A stretch of 64,000 nucleotides of DNA from Paraburkholderia sp. (GCF_028283785.1 NZ_JAPWKB010000019.1:1136001-1200000), one strand, 5' to 3'; shown: positions 45,357-54,927, counted from the first letter of the stretch. Numbers and translations are program-made. The notes: a model not told the origin generated them from the sequence alone.

Positions 45357-46796
45357 GTGTCTGAAACTGCTCGTCGTCCCGCACATGCCCGGTCGCGCAA
45401 GGGACGCAGAAATTCCCACGATCGTCGCAAGGTAGTCGTCGCATCCGACGCGCCCGCTCAATCCCCGATTATCGAAATCACGTCGCTCGATATGGAAGCG
45501 CGCGGCGTCGGCCGCACGCAAACCGAAGACGGTACGCCCGGCAAGGTCATTTTCGTCGAAGGTGCATTGCCCGGCGAGCGCGTCAGCTATCTGAGCTATC
45601 GCAAGAAAGCGAGCTTCGAGCAGGCGATCGTGGTCAAGGTGCTGCGCGAAAGCGTGATTCGTACGAAGCCGAAGTGCCAGTATTTCGGAACGTGCGGCGG
45701 TTGCTCGATGCAGCATCTGGACGTGCGCGCGCAGATCGCCGTCAAGCAGCGGGTGCTCGAAGACAACCTCGCGCATCTGTCCAAACTGCGTGCTGAAGTC
45801 GTGTTTCGTCCGATCCACGGGCCGTCCTGGGGATATCGCTACCGTGGGCGGCTGTCCGTGCGCGACATGCCGAAGCGGAACACCGTGCTGATCGGGTTTC
45901 ACGAGCGTCAGAGCGGCTATGTCGCGGACATGACCCATTGCGAAGTGCTGCCGCCGCATATGTCGGCGATGCTGGTGCCGTTGCGCGAGCTGGTGGCAAG
46001 CCTGTCGATTCGCGCGCAGTTGCCGCAAATCGAGCTGGCGGTCGGGGCATCGGTGACGGCGCTGGTGCTGCGCGTGCTCGAATTGCCGAACGGAGCCGAC
46101 GAGCAACGGTTGCGCGATTTCGCGGACCAGCACAATGTTCAGTTCTGGCTTCAGCCGAGCGGCCCGGATTCGGTATATCCGTTCTATCCGCTCGACGCGC
46201 AGCTCGATTACACGCTGCCGGAATACAACATCCGGATGCCGTTCAAGCCGACCGACTTCACGCAGGTCAATCATCAGATCAACCGCGTGCTGATCGGGCG
46301 TGCGCTGCGTTTGCTGGCGCCGGAAAAAACCGATCGCGTGCTCGACCTGTTTTGCGGGATCGGCAACTTCACGTTGCCGCTCGCGCGGATTTCGCGGGAG
46401 GTGGTTGGTATCGAAGGCAGTGAGGTGCTGACCACGCGTGCGCTCGAAAACGCGCAGAAGAACGGCGTCGCCGAACATACGTCGTTCGCGTGCCGCAATC
46501 TGTTCGAAGTGACGGCGGACGACATCCGCGCGCTCGGACATTTCGACAAGTTCCTGATCGATCCGCCGCGCGAAGGCGCGTTTGCCGTATCGAAGGCGCT
46601 GGCCGAGATTGCGCAGAGCGGTGACGGTCCGTTGCCCAATCGCATCGTCTATGTGTCGTGCAATCCGGCAACGCTTGCGCGCGATGCCGGTCTGCTCGTC
46701 AACGGCGCCGGTTACCGGTTGAAGGGCGCGGGTGTCGTGAATATGTTCCCGCATACATCGCACGTGGAGTCGATTGCGCTGTTCGAGCGTGACTGA
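45357..46796 (+). CDS. rlmD: 23S rRNA (uracil-5)-methyltransferase RlmD
   Basis: A 479-residue SAM methyltransferase acting on U1939 of 23S rRNA. An N-terminal basic tail and TRAM domain precede an iron-sulfur cluster motif with Cys 107, 113 and 116 (CQYFGTCGGC) and a fourth Cys in THCEVLPP. The methyltransferase domain has DLFCGIGNFTLPLA and the nucleophile Cys in YVSCNPATLARD. GTG 45357 was chosen because AGGA lies nine bases upstream and a TACAAT -10 sits at about 45314; longer frames upstream would include the promoter. Terminator follows. Confidence 0.92.
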   Translation: MSETARRPAHARSRKGRRNSHDRRKVVVASDAPAQSPIIEITSLDMEARGVGRTQTEDGTPGKVIFVEGALPGERVSYLSYRKKASFEQAIVVKVLRESVIRTKPKCQYFGTCGGCSMQHLDVRAQIAVKQRVLEDNLAHLSKLRAEVVFRPIHGPSWGYRYRGRLSVRDMPKRNTVLIGFHERQSGYVADMTHCEVLPPHMSAMLVPLRELVASLSIRAQLPQIELAVGASVTALVLRVLELPNGADEQRLRDFADQHNVQFWLQPSGPDSVYPFYPLDAQLDYTLPEYNIRMPFKPTDFTQVNHQINRVLIGRALRLLAPEKTDRVLDLFCGIGNFTLPLARISREVVGIEGSEVLTTRALENAQKNGVAEHTSFACRNLFEVTADDIRALGHFDKFLIDPPREGAFAVSKALAEIAQSGDGPLPNRIVYVSCNPATLARDAGLLVNGAGYRLKGAGVVNMFPHTSHVESIALFERD

Positions 46797-46825
46797 GCGG
46801 GACTAAGCGGCGTTTGCGCCGACGG

Positions 46826-46855
46826 AAAAAAGCCGGGACATGTCCCGGCTTTTTT
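46826..46855 (+). terminator. Intrinsic terminator after rlmD
   Basis: AGCCGGGACATGTCCCGGCT (46831-46850) is a perfect palindrome flanked by A6 and T5, so it can act both ways. It lies 35 bp past the rlmD stop. Confidence 0.8.
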
Positions 46856-46940
46856 ATGCGCGCGAATTGCGATGCGCTCTCGGAGCGGATGCAGATCGGA
46901 TTGCGGCTCCCGCTTCCCGTCCGTTCACGCTGCGCAAACA

Positions 46941-46970
46941 AAAACGCCACGATTTTCATCGTGGCGTTTT
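46941..46970 (-). terminator. Intrinsic terminator of bamD
   Basis: AAAACGCCACGAT (46941-46953) and ATCGTGGCGTTTT (46958-46970) form a 13-bp stem with a TTTC loop. The minus-strand bamD stop is 25 bp to the right. Confidence 0.75.
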
Positions 46971-46994
46971 GCATTGCAAAGTCAGGCGTTCAGC

Positions 46995-47849
46995 TTAGAA
47001 CTGCCACCACGACTTTTCTTTGCCCGGACGCGCATGACCCGTGATGTACGGGCTGTCCGGGAACGTGCCGGCCAGAATGCGCTTCGTGTCGTCGGCCAGT
47101 TGCGGCTGGTTCAGCCGCTGATACGACAGCATCATGATGTGCAGCGCGTCTTCGATAGCGGGTGCATTCTTGTATTCCTTGATGCACAGTTGTGCGCGAT
47201 TGATCGCGGCCACATACGCGCCACGGCGATAGTAATAATCCGCCGCGTGGACTTCGTGCGACGCCAGCGCGTTCACGATATAGCGCATGCGCTGCGCGGC
47301 GTCCGGTGCGTACTTGCTGTCAGGATGCTTGTCCACCACGACCTTGAACGCGTCGTACGATTCGCGCAGCGACTTCGGATCGCGCTCGCTCATGTCCTGA
47401 CCGGAGAAACGGCCGAACAGACCGAGGTCGTCGTTGAAGTGGATCATGCCCTTCAGATAGTACGCGTAGGCGATATCCGGATGATCCGGGTGCAACTGGA
47501 TGAAGCGGTCGATCGCCTGGTCGGCGGCGGCGTTTTCGTTATCTTTCCAGTTGCAGTACGCAACGTTGATCTGCGCCTGCTGCGCATAATGACCAAACGG
47601 ATCGCGGCCTTCGAGCGCCTCGAAGTATTTGGCGCACTTTCCGAAGTCGCCACCCGACAAGGCGTCCTGCGCCTCCGTATATAATTTGTTATTCGTCCAC
47701 GTGGCGGTTTCGTCGGTCTTTTCCGGCAAGCCATGACAGGCTGCCACGAGAGCCACGGCAGCGACGCATGCCATGTATCGCGCTACGTTTCCGACCATTT
47801 TCCTGGCCGTCTTTCGGGCCGTATTCGTAATGATGTTCAAGGCTCGCAT
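46995..47849 (-). CDS. bamD: Outer membrane assembly lipoprotein BamD
   Basis: A 284-residue lipoprotein of the BAM complex that inserts beta-barrel proteins. The signal peptide ends in a lipobox (VALVAAC, Cys 38), and the mature part is TPR-like helical (AQDALSGGDFGKCAKYFEAL; QLHPDHPDIAYAYYLKGMIH), close to BamD/ComL. ATG 47849 was taken; the N-terminal 20 residues before the hydrophobic core are longer than usual, so a start near MVGNVARYMA is possible. It is divergent from rluD with 38 bp between starts, the common arrangement. Confidence 0.92.
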   Translation of the reverse strand: MRALNIITNTARKTARKMVGNVARYMACVAAVALVAACHGLPEKTDETATWTNNKLYTEAQDALSGGDFGKCAKYFEALEGRDPFGHYAQQAQINVAYCNWKDNENAAADQAIDRFIQLHPDHPDIAYAYYLKGMIHFNDDLGLFGRFSGQDMSERDPKSLRESYDAFKVVVDKHPDSKYAPDAAQRMRYIVNALASHEVHAADYYYRRGAYVAAINRAQLCIKEYKNAPAIEDALHIMMLSYQRLNQPQLADDTKRILAGTFPDSPYITGHARPGKEKSWWQF

Positions 47850-47887
47850 TTTCCAGTCTAGCTTTACGTCCAGGTGACCCAGACTCA

Positions 47888-49225
47888 ATGACCCGCTCAA
47901 ATACTCCGAGGACCGTTCGTGGCCCCCGGAATAGCAACAAAGATTATAGCCCAAGCGCTGACCGCTCCGACGCTTTGGGGACCGATTCACCCGTCGACGA
48001 TACGCGTCACACCATGGTCGCATCGGGCGATCCGTCGTCCGGCGCAAACCCCGCATCCACGGCGGGAGCCCCGCCGACCGTGCCTGGCCGCGTCGCCGAC
48101 GAAACGCCGCGCAGCGTCGAAGTGCCCGACTCGCTCGCCGGCGAGCGTCTCGACAAGGTGCTCGCAAAAATCTTTCCGGAGTTTTCACGCAACCGCCTGC
48201 AAAGCTGGATCGAAGCAGGGCGCGTGCGTGTCGACGGCAAACCGGCCAAAATCCGTCAGCCGGTGCCGCTCGGCGCAACGGTCGAACTCATCCCCGATCT
48301 GCTGCCCGAACAGCTTGCGTTCACGGCCGAGCCGGTGCCGCTCGAGATCGTCTACGAAGACGACACGCTGGTGGTGATCAACAAGCCGGCGGGCCTCGTC
48401 GTGCATCCGGCCGCGGGCAACTGGAGCGGCACGTTGCTGAACGGGCTGCTGCATCGTTACGGCGAATCGGCGGCGGGTTTGCCGCGCGCCGGCATCGTCC
48501 ATCGTCTCGACAAGGAGACCTCGGGCCTGATGGTGGTGGCGCGCACGCTCGAAGCGCAGACCGATCTCACGCGGCAGCTGGCGGCCCGTACCGTGAAGCG
48601 GCGTTATCTCGCGCTGGTGTGGGGCAACATGCCCGAAACCGGCACGATCGATGCGCCGATCGGCCGCGATCCGCGTGACCGCACGCGTATGGCGGTGGTC
48701 ACGAGCGCATCGGGTAAAGCGGCGCGCACGCACTTCCGTCGCGTCAACACGGCAATCTGGCAGCGTCAGCCGGTCACCGCGATTCATTGCGATCTCGAAA
48801 CCGGGCGCACTCACCAGATTCGCGTTCACCTCGCGGACACCGGCCATCCGTTGCTCGGCGATCCCGTATATGGCCGCGCGCGCGGTCAACGTTCGGTGAA
48901 GCCACTGCCCGGCGGTTTCGCGCGACAGGCGTTGCATGCATGGCGGCTCGGCCTGATCCATCCGAAAACCGGTCGTCCGATGCAGTGGCGCGCCGATGTG
49001 CCCGACGACATCGCGGCGTTGTCGGAAGCGCTTGGACTGGTCGGCGACGAGACCGACGAGTTCGACGACGACGAGCAATACGATGAGGTCGAATACGGCG
49101 AAGCGGTCGATGCCGACGGCAATTATGCGCAGGTCTACGTGATCGGCGACGACGAGGACGAAGACCTCGACGACGAAGACGACGAAGAAGAGGGTGAAGA
49201 CGACGAAGAAGAGGGCGAAGCATGA
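47888..49225 (+). CDS. rluD: 23S rRNA pseudouridine synthase RluD
   Basis: A 445-residue pseudouridine synthase for helix 69 of 23S rRNA. An N-terminal disordered leader of about 70 residues precedes the S4-like domain (DSLAGERLDKVLAKIFPEFS) and the catalytic domain with Asp 208 in HRLDKETSGL. The last 45 or so residues form a Asp/Glu-rich tail that includes a tandem 21-bp duplication (49178-49198 and 49199-49219, one base different). Usual length is about 325. It is divergent from bamD and overlaps pgeF by 4 bp. Confidence 0.94.
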   Translation: MTRSNTPRTVRGPRNSNKDYSPSADRSDALGTDSPVDDTRHTMVASGDPSSGANPASTAGAPPTVPGRVADETPRSVEVPDSLAGERLDKVLAKIFPEFSRNRLQSWIEAGRVRVDGKPAKIRQPVPLGATVELIPDLLPEQLAFTAEPVPLEIVYEDDTLVVINKPAGLVVHPAAGNWSGTLLNGLLHRYGESAAGLPRAGIVHRLDKETSGLMVVARTLEAQTDLTRQLAARTVKRRYLALVWGNMPETGTIDAPIGRDPRDRTRMAVVTSASGKAARTHFRRVNTAIWQRQPVTAIHCDLETGRTHQIRVHLADTGHPLLGDPVYGRARGQRSVKPLPGGFARQALHAWRLGLIHPKTGRPMQWRADVPDDIAALSEALGLVGDETDEFDDDEQYDEVEYGEAVDADGNYAQVYVIGDDEDEDLDDEDDEEEGEDDEEEGEA

Positions 49226-50103
49226 CCTTGCCCGATCTGACGCCGGACGATGTGCTGCAACCCGCGTGGAACGCGGCATCGCGCGTGCATGCGCTGGTGA
49301 CGACGCGCAACGGCGGGGTCGGTCAACCGCCGTATGGACGTTGGCACGATGGCGTCGATCAGCCGGGCGGTCTGAATCTCGGCCGTCTTGCAGGTGACGA
49401 ACCGGCGAGCGTCGAAGCGAACCGCGCGCGGCTCGGTGCGTTGATCGACGCAGCGGGGCAAGCAGGGCAAGCAGGACACGCGGACCGAAGCGGCAACGTC
49501 GCGATCGCGTGGCTCGAACAGATCCACGGCGCGGACGTGGTTCGCGCCGAAGACGTCGTCGCGGCGACACAGGCGGGCAACGGCCCGACGCGTGCCGACG
49601 CGAGCGTGACAGACCGGCCGGGCATCGCCTGCACGGTGATGATCGCCGACTGCATGCCGGTGCTGTTCTGCGATCCCGACGGGCGCGCGGTCGGTGCGGC
49701 GCATGCAGGCTGGCGCGGTCTTGCCGGCGGCATCGTCGAGAAGACCGCGCAACGGGTCGCCGCGCTGGCAGGCGTCGACGTCTCGACGCTGCATGCGTAC
49801 CTCGGACCGGCCATCGGTCCGACGGCGTTCGAAGTCGGCGCAGATGTGCGTGACGCGTTCATGAACGCTGTGGACGCAGCACAACGCGATGCCACATCGA
49901 ACGCGTTCGTTCCGCGTGATGGCGCCGGGGGCAAATACCTCGCGGATCTGCCTGGGTTGGGCCGCTTGCGTTTGCAGTCGATCGGTATCTCGCGAATCGT
50001 CAGCGCCGACGCATGCACGGTCACGCAACGCGAACGCTTCTTCTCGTATCGACGCGATCGCGTCACCGGACGGATGGCCGCGTTGATCTGGATAACGGAT
50101 TGA
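49222..50103 (+). CDS. pgeF: Purine nucleoside phosphorylase / laccase-domain protein (YfiH family)
   Basis: A 293-residue member of the YfiH/YlmD family (PgeF). The conserved zinc ligands are in WLEQIHGADV (His 102), IADCMPVLF (Cys 144) and AAHAGWRGL (His 161). Family members have been assigned purine nucleoside phosphorylase activity and peptidoglycan-editing roles. ATG 49222 overlaps the rluD stop (ATGA), so translation is coupled; the rluD-pgeF order is typical. A Gly-Gln-Ala repeat near 76-86 (AGQAGQAGH) is a local insertion. Confidence 0.9.
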   Translation: MTLPDLTPDDVLQPAWNAASRVHALVTTRNGGVGQPPYGRWHDGVDQPGGLNLGRLAGDEPASVEANRARLGALIDAAGQAGQAGHADRSGNVAIAWLEQIHGADVVRAEDVVAATQAGNGPTRADASVTDRPGIACTVMIADCMPVLFCDPDGRAVGAAHAGWRGLAGGIVEKTAQRVAALAGVDVSTLHAYLGPAIGPTAFEVGADVRDAFMNAVDAAQRDATSNAFVPRDGAGGKYLADLPGLGRLRLQSIGISRIVSADACTVTQRERFFSYRRDRVTGRMAALIWITD

Positions 50104-50172
50104 GCGGTCGTCACGAATGGATCGTGATCGTGTCTTTACGACGAGCGGTCACATGAGATTCCCGAACCGATG

Positions 50173-50200
50173 AAAAAAGCCGCGTCCGCGCGGCTTTTTT
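50173..50200 (+). terminator. Intrinsic terminator after pgeF
   Basis: AAAAAAGCCGCG (50173-50184) pairs with CGCGGCTTTTTT (50189-50200) around a TCCG loop, 70 bp past pgeF. Symmetric A/T ends allow both directions. Confidence 0.8.
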
Positions 50201-50668
50201 CATTGCGATTCTTTTCGCTTTCTTTCGCATTGTCACCGATCGGGTCGCTCGATTCGCTCATCAGGGTAAGCGCGTAATCGCATGTCCTGGTGATGCCGAT
50301 GCGCGGGAAACGCACGTGTTTTGCTTGTTTGTCTTGCAGTGCAACATGCGCGCTTTGCATGGCGCTTATGAAGCGTTCGAATACGGGCGATAAAGCGTCG
50401 AGTGCTGCAACGCAGTTGATTTTGGTGTGCATCGGCCATGTGGCCGGAAGGGGATTCAGAAGCCCTTTGAAATACATCGGGAAAACGATAATTAAAAATT
50501 TATCGCACTGCGGCAAAATCGGGAACAAGCATTGACATGCCTTGCAATGGGGAGCAAGAATGTTCGTCAAACATGAGACAGGGCGTGACGAGGTCGCGAG
50601 CAATCGTCCTTGTGCGCAGTAACCTGCCTCTCAACCCGTCCGCGAGGACTTACCGGTCAAAAGCAGGT
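50201..50668. other. Upstream region of phaC
   Basis: About 470 bp without a supported gene. TTGACA at 50532-50537 is 18 bp from AAGAAT at 50556-50561, a plausible sigma-70 promoter for phaC with a leader of about 100 nt. An A/T-rich block lies at 50485-50505. A minus-strand open frame covering the terminator was rejected. Confidence 0.45.
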
Positions 50669-52567
50669 ATGGCATCCCAACATTCCTCGACTTTCTCACA
50701 CACGGAATCTTCGACGGACAACACGCAGCAAAAGGCAGAGACAGGTCCTGCCGGTATGCAGCAGTGGTTCGATGCCTGGATGGGCGCATGGCGTTCGCTT
50801 GCGCCGCAAGGCGGTGCGAATGCCGCGCCGTTTGCAATGCCGGGAATGCCCGGCGCGCCATCCATGCCCGGCATTCCTTCGATGCTCAACATGCCGGGTT
50901 TACAAGGCATGCCCGACTTCACCAATGCCGCTTCGATGTCGCCGTTCGCCGGCCTGAAGTTGCCTAACGCAGCCATTCCGCCCGAACGCCTCAAGCAGCT
51001 GCAATCGGATTATTCGCGCGAAGCGATGCAGTTGATCCAGCAGGCAGGTGAAGCCACACCCAAAATTCCCGAACTCAAAGACCGCCGCTTCAGTGCCGAA
51101 GCGTGGAGCGCAACGCCCGCGTATGCGTTCACCGCGGCCTGGTATCTGCTCAACGCGCGTTATCTGCAAGAGCTGGTCGATGCGCTCGATACCGAGCCGA
51201 AGGTGCGGGAACGTATCCGCTTCGCGGTCCAGCAATGGACGGCGGCGGCATCGCCCAGCAACTTCTTCGCGCTGAATCCCGAAGCGCAAAAAACGCTACT
51301 CGAAAGCCGTGGCGAGAGCTTGCGTCAGGGCGTGATGAATCTGCTCGGCGACATGCAGCGCGGCAAGATCTCGCAAACCGACGAATCGCGTTTCGTGGTC
51401 GGCAAGAACCTCGCGAATACCGAAGGCTCGGTGGTGTTCGAGAACGAACTGATCCAGCTGATCCAGTACAAGCCGCGCACGGCGACCGTGCGCGAGCGGC
51501 CGTTGCTGATCGTGCCGCCCTGCATCAACAAGTTCTACATCCTCGATCTTCAGCCCGAGAATTCGCTGGTGGCGCATGGCCTCGAATCGGGGCATCAGGT
51601 GTTCCTGATTTCGTGGCGCAACGCGGATGCGTCGATCGCCAGCAAGACGTGGGACGACTATATCCAGGACGGCGTCCTCACCGCCATCGACACCGTGCGC
51701 AAGATCAGCGGCCGCGAGCAGATCAACACGCTCGGTTTCTGTGTCGGCGGCACGATGCTCGCCACCGCGCTCGCAGTCGCGGCTGCGCGCGGCCAGCACC
51801 CGGCGGCATCGCTGACCTTGCTGACCGCGATGCTCGACTTTTCCGACACCGGCGTGCTCGACATCTTCGTCGACGAGGCGCATGTGCAGATGCGCGAGCA
51901 GAGCATCGGCGGCAAGAACGGCGGCACGCCCGGTCTGATGCGCGGCCTCGAATTCGCGAACACGTTCTCGTTCCTGCGCCCGAACGATCTCGTCTGGAAC
52001 TATGTCGTCGATAACTACCTGAAGGGCCGCACGCCGATGGCGTTCGACCTGCTGTACTGGAACAGCGACTCGACCAGCCTGCCGGGTCCGATGTACGTCT
52101 GGTATCTGCGCAATACCTATCTGGAAAACAAGCTGCGCGAACCGGGCGCGTTGACCACGTGCGGCGAGAAGGTCGACCTGACGCTGATCGACGTTCCCAC
52201 TTTCATCTATGGCTCGCGCGAAGACCATATCGTGCCGTGGCAGACCGCTTATGCGTCGGCGCCGTTGCTGACCGGGCCGCGCAAGTTCGTGCTCGGCGCG
52301 TCCGGCCATATCGCGGGAGTGATCAATCCGCCCGCGAAGAAGAAGCGCAGTTACTGGGTAATGCAGGGCGAAGGTCAGGACCTGCCCGCGAAGCCCGATG
52401 ACTGGTTCGAACAGGCAACGGAAGTGCCGGGTAGCTGGTGGCCCGAATGGACCGACTGGCTCGATCAGTACGGCGGCAAGAAAGTGAAGCCGCGCGCGGA
52501 AGCCGGATCGGCCGAATTCCCGGCCATCGAACCCGCGCCGGGCCGCTACGTGCAAGTACGCGAGTGA
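50669..52567 (+). CDS. phaC: Class I polyhydroxyalkanoate synthase PhaC
   Basis: A 632-residue PHA synthase that polymerises 3-hydroxyacyl-CoA into granule polyester. The catalytic triad is Cys 358 (GFCVGG), Asp 519 (SREDHIVPW) and His 547 (GASGHIAGV), each 39 residues beyond the C. necator positions 319/480/508. An N-terminal Met/Pro/Gly-rich stretch (about 50-82, repeated MPGxP) accounts for the extra length. ATG 50669 is taken as start because the upstream frame is not conserved. It heads the phaC-phaA-phaB-phaR cluster; short-chain (C3-C5) monomers are expected for class I enzymes. Confidence 0.95.
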   Translation: MASQHSSTFSHTESSTDNTQQKAETGPAGMQQWFDAWMGAWRSLAPQGGANAAPFAMPGMPGAPSMPGIPSMLNMPGLQGMPDFTNAASMSPFAGLKLPNAAIPPERLKQLQSDYSREAMQLIQQAGEATPKIPELKDRRFSAEAWSATPAYAFTAAWYLLNARYLQELVDALDTEPKVRERIRFAVQQWTAAASPSNFFALNPEAQKTLLESRGESLRQGVMNLLGDMQRGKISQTDESRFVVGKNLANTEGSVVFENELIQLIQYKPRTATVRERPLLIVPPCINKFYILDLQPENSLVAHGLESGHQVFLISWRNADASIASKTWDDYIQDGVLTAIDTVRKISGREQINTLGFCVGGTMLATALAVAAARGQHPAASLTLLTAMLDFSDTGVLDIFVDEAHVQMREQSIGGKNGGTPGLMRGLEFANTFSFLRPNDLVWNYVVDNYLKGRTPMAFDLLYWNSDSTSLPGPMYVWYLRNTYLENKLREPGALTTCGEKVDLTLIDVPTFIYGSREDHIVPWQTAYASAPLLTGPRKFVLGASGHIAGVINPPAKKKRSYWVMQGEGQDLPAKPDDWFEQATEVPGSWWPEWTDWLDQYGGKKVKPRAEAGSAEFPAIEPAPGRYVQVRE

Positions 52568-52694
52568 CGTACGAGTAACGCACGAGTAACGCGCGGCCGG
52601 TCTGCATCGCACGCGGCGACAATGAATCACCCAACGTATTTTTAACTTGAACGGGATGCGGCGCAGCACGGCCGTGATACCGGAGGAAGCGGAA

Positions 52695-53876
52695 ATGACT
52701 GATGTAGTGATCGTATCGGCAGCCCGTACGGCAGTGGGCAAATTCGGCGGTTCGCTGGCGAAGATTGCCGCGCCCGATCTCGGCGCGACGGTGATTCGCG
52801 CGGCGCTCGAACGCGCGGGCGTGAAGCCCGAGCAGGTCAGCGAAGTGATCATGGGCCAGGTGCTGACGGCGGGTTCCGGACAGAACCCGGCGCGTCAGTC
52901 GCTGATCAAGGCCGGTCTGCCGATGGCGGTGCCGGGCCTGACGATCAACAAGGTGTGCGGCTCCGGATTGAAAGCCGTGATGCTGGCGGCTAACGCGATT
53001 GTTGCCGGTGACGCCGACATCCTCGTGGCGGGCGGCCAGGAAAACATGAGCGCCGCGCCGCACGTGCTGCCGGGCTCGCGCGACGGCTTCCGGATGGGCG
53101 ATGCGAAGCTGATCGACAGCATGATCGTCGACGGTCTGTGGGACGTGTACAACCAGTATCACATGGGCGTCACCGCCGAAAACGTCGCCCGGGAATACGG
53201 GATCACGCGCGAGCAGCAGGACGCGTTCGCGGCGCTGTCGCAGAACAAGGCAGAAGCTGCGCAAAAGGCCGGCCGTTTCGACGCCGAAATCGTGCCGGTC
53301 GAGATTCCGCAACGCAAGGGCGAGCCGCTGCGCTTCGCCACCGACGAGTTCGTGCGTCATGGCGTGACCGCCGAATCGCTGGCCGGTCTGAAGCCGGCCT
53401 TCTCGAAGGAAGGCACGGTGACGGCGGCGAACGCATCCGGCCTGAACGACGGCGCGGCTGCGGTGATCGTGATGTCGGCGAAGAAGGCTGAAGCGCTCGG
53501 TCTGCCGATCCTCGCGCGCATCAAGGCCTACGCCAGCGCGGGCGTCGATCCGAAGGTGATGGGCATGGGTCCGGTGCCGGCCTCGCGCCGCTGTCTGGAG
53601 CGCGCGGGCTGGACGCCGGCCGATCTGGATCTGATGGAAATCAACGAAGCGTTTGCCGCGCAGGCGCTGGCTGTGCATCAGCAAATGGGTTGGGACACGT
53701 CGAAGGTCAACGTCAACGGCGGCGCCATCGCGATCGGCCATCCGATCGGTGCGTCCGGCTGCCGGATTCTCGTCACGCTGCTGCACGAAATGCAGAAACG
53801 CGACGCGAAGAAGGGCCTCGCGTCGCTGTGTATCGGCGGCGGGATGGGCGTGGCGCTGGCGCTCGAACGCGATTGA
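52695..53876 (+). CDS. phaA: Acetyl-CoA acetyltransferase PhaA
   Basis: A 393-residue biosynthetic beta-ketothiolase that joins two acetyl-CoA to acetoacetyl-CoA, the first step of poly-3-hydroxybutyrate synthesis. Active-site residues are Cys 88 (NKVCGSGL), His 349 (AIGHPIG) and Cys 379 (SLCIGGGMG). GGAGGAAGCGGAA precedes ATG 52695. It lies 127 bp after phaC and before phaB, the classic order. Confidence 0.95.
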   Translation: MTDVVIVSAARTAVGKFGGSLAKIAAPDLGATVIRAALERAGVKPEQVSEVIMGQVLTAGSGQNPARQSLIKAGLPMAVPGLTINKVCGSGLKAVMLAANAIVAGDADILVAGGQENMSAAPHVLPGSRDGFRMGDAKLIDSMIVDGLWDVYNQYHMGVTAENVAREYGITREQQDAFAALSQNKAEAAQKAGRFDAEIVPVEIPQRKGEPLRFATDEFVRHGVTAESLAGLKPAFSKEGTVTAANASGLNDGAAAVIVMSAKKAEALGLPILARIKAYASAGVDPKVMGMGPVPASRRCLERAGWTPADLDLMEINEAFAAQALAVHQQMGWDTSKVNVNGGAIAIGHPIGASGCRILVTLLHEMQKRDAKKGLASLCIGGGMGVALALERD

Positions 53877-54054
53877 AGGCGTCGATTCCTCGGGGTCGAT
53901 CCGGTTGGACGCCGTGGCGTGAGCGCGGCGGCGCAGTGCGGTGGTAGAGAGCCAAGACCTCGCCGGCCGGTCGCCCGGCGGCAATGGAGATGATGCATCA
54001 GGCGAGGAAGGGGGCAGCCGGTCGGCGCCCCGCAAAACGATAACGGAGTGGTTT

Positions 54055-54795
54055 ATGTCACAGCGAATTGCGTATGTAACGGGCGGCATGGGCGGCATCG
54101 GCACGAGCATCTGCCAGCGTCTGCATAAACAGGGCTTCAAGGTCGTGGCAGGCTGCGGCCCGAACTCGCCGCGCCGCGTGAAATGGCTCGAAGAGCAGAA
54201 AGCGCTCGGCTACGACTTTATTGCCTCGGAAGGCAATGTCGGCGACTGGGAATCGACCAAGATCGCGTTCGACAAGGTCAAGGCCGAAGTCGGCGAGGTC
54301 GACGTGCTGGTCAACAATGCCGGTATCACGCGCGACGTCGTGTTTCGCAAGATGACGCACGAAGACTGGACGGCGGTGATCGACACCAACCTGACCAGCC
54401 TGTTCAATGTGACCAAGCAGGTGATCGACGGAATGGTCGAGCGCGGCTGGGGCCGTGTCATCAATATTTCGTCGGTGAACGGGCAGAAAGGGCAGTTCGG
54501 CCAGACCAACTATTCGACGGCGAAGGCCGGGATTCACGGCTTTACGATGTCGCTGGCGCAGGAAGTGGCGACCAAGGGCGTGACGGTCAATACAATCTCG
54601 CCGGGCTATATCGGTACGGACATGGTCAAGTCGATCCGTCCGGACGTGCTCGAAAAGATCGTCGCGACCATTCCGGTGCGCCGTCTCGGCCAGCCGGAAG
54701 AAATCGGGTCGATCGTCGCATGGCTGGCATCGGACGAATCGGGCTTTTCGACGGGCGCGGACTTCTCGTTGAACGGCGGTCTGCATATGGGGTAA
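54055..54795 (+). CDS. phaB: Acetoacetyl-CoA reductase PhaB
   Basis: A 246-residue short-chain dehydrogenase that reduces acetoacetyl-CoA with NADPH to (R)-3-hydroxybutyryl-CoA. The cofactor motif GGMGGIG is at 10-16, NNAG at 87-90, and the catalytic residues are Ser 140, Tyr 153 and Lys 157 (YSTAK). GGAG lies upstream of ATG 54055. It is the third gene of the PHA cluster. Confidence 0.95.
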   Translation: MSQRIAYVTGGMGGIGTSICQRLHKQGFKVVAGCGPNSPRRVKWLEEQKALGYDFIASEGNVGDWESTKIAFDKVKAEVGEVDVLVNNAGITRDVVFRKMTHEDWTAVIDTNLTSLFNVTKQVIDGMVERGWGRVINISSVNGQKGQFGQTNYSTAKAGIHGFTMSLAQEVATKGVTVNTISPGYIGTDMVKSIRPDVLEKIVATIPVRRLGQPEEIGSIVAWLASDESGFSTGADFSLNGGLHMG

Positions 54796-54849
54796 CCGAT
54801 GCGCGCGCGGCCGGGAGGCGGCGTGCGTCATGGTTCTGATAGTTTTGGC

Positions 54850-54895
54850 GGCGTCTTGCCCGTGCAATAGCCCCTTGCGCGTGTGGCAAGACGCC
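54850..54895. promoter_or_regulatory. Inverted repeat between phaB and phaR
   Basis: GGCGTCTTGCC (54850-54860) and GGCAAGACGCC (54885-54895) are an 11-bp perfect inverted repeat with a 24-nt gap, ending 33 bp before the phaR start. It may terminate phaB transcription, or serve as a regulator site for phaR. Confidence 0.45.
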
Positions 54896-54927
54896 GTTTC
54901 TGCGCCTCGGGCGCGCGAAGGCATTAC

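Noticed and set aside
45267..46763. 498-codon minus-strand open frame opposite rlmD
   Set aside because: Shadow of rlmD; the plus-strand frame has the iron-sulfur and methyltransferase motifs.
50136..50603. 155-codon minus-strand open frame upstream of phaC
   Set aside because: It spans the pgeF terminator, has no clear ribosome-binding site and no recognised domain.
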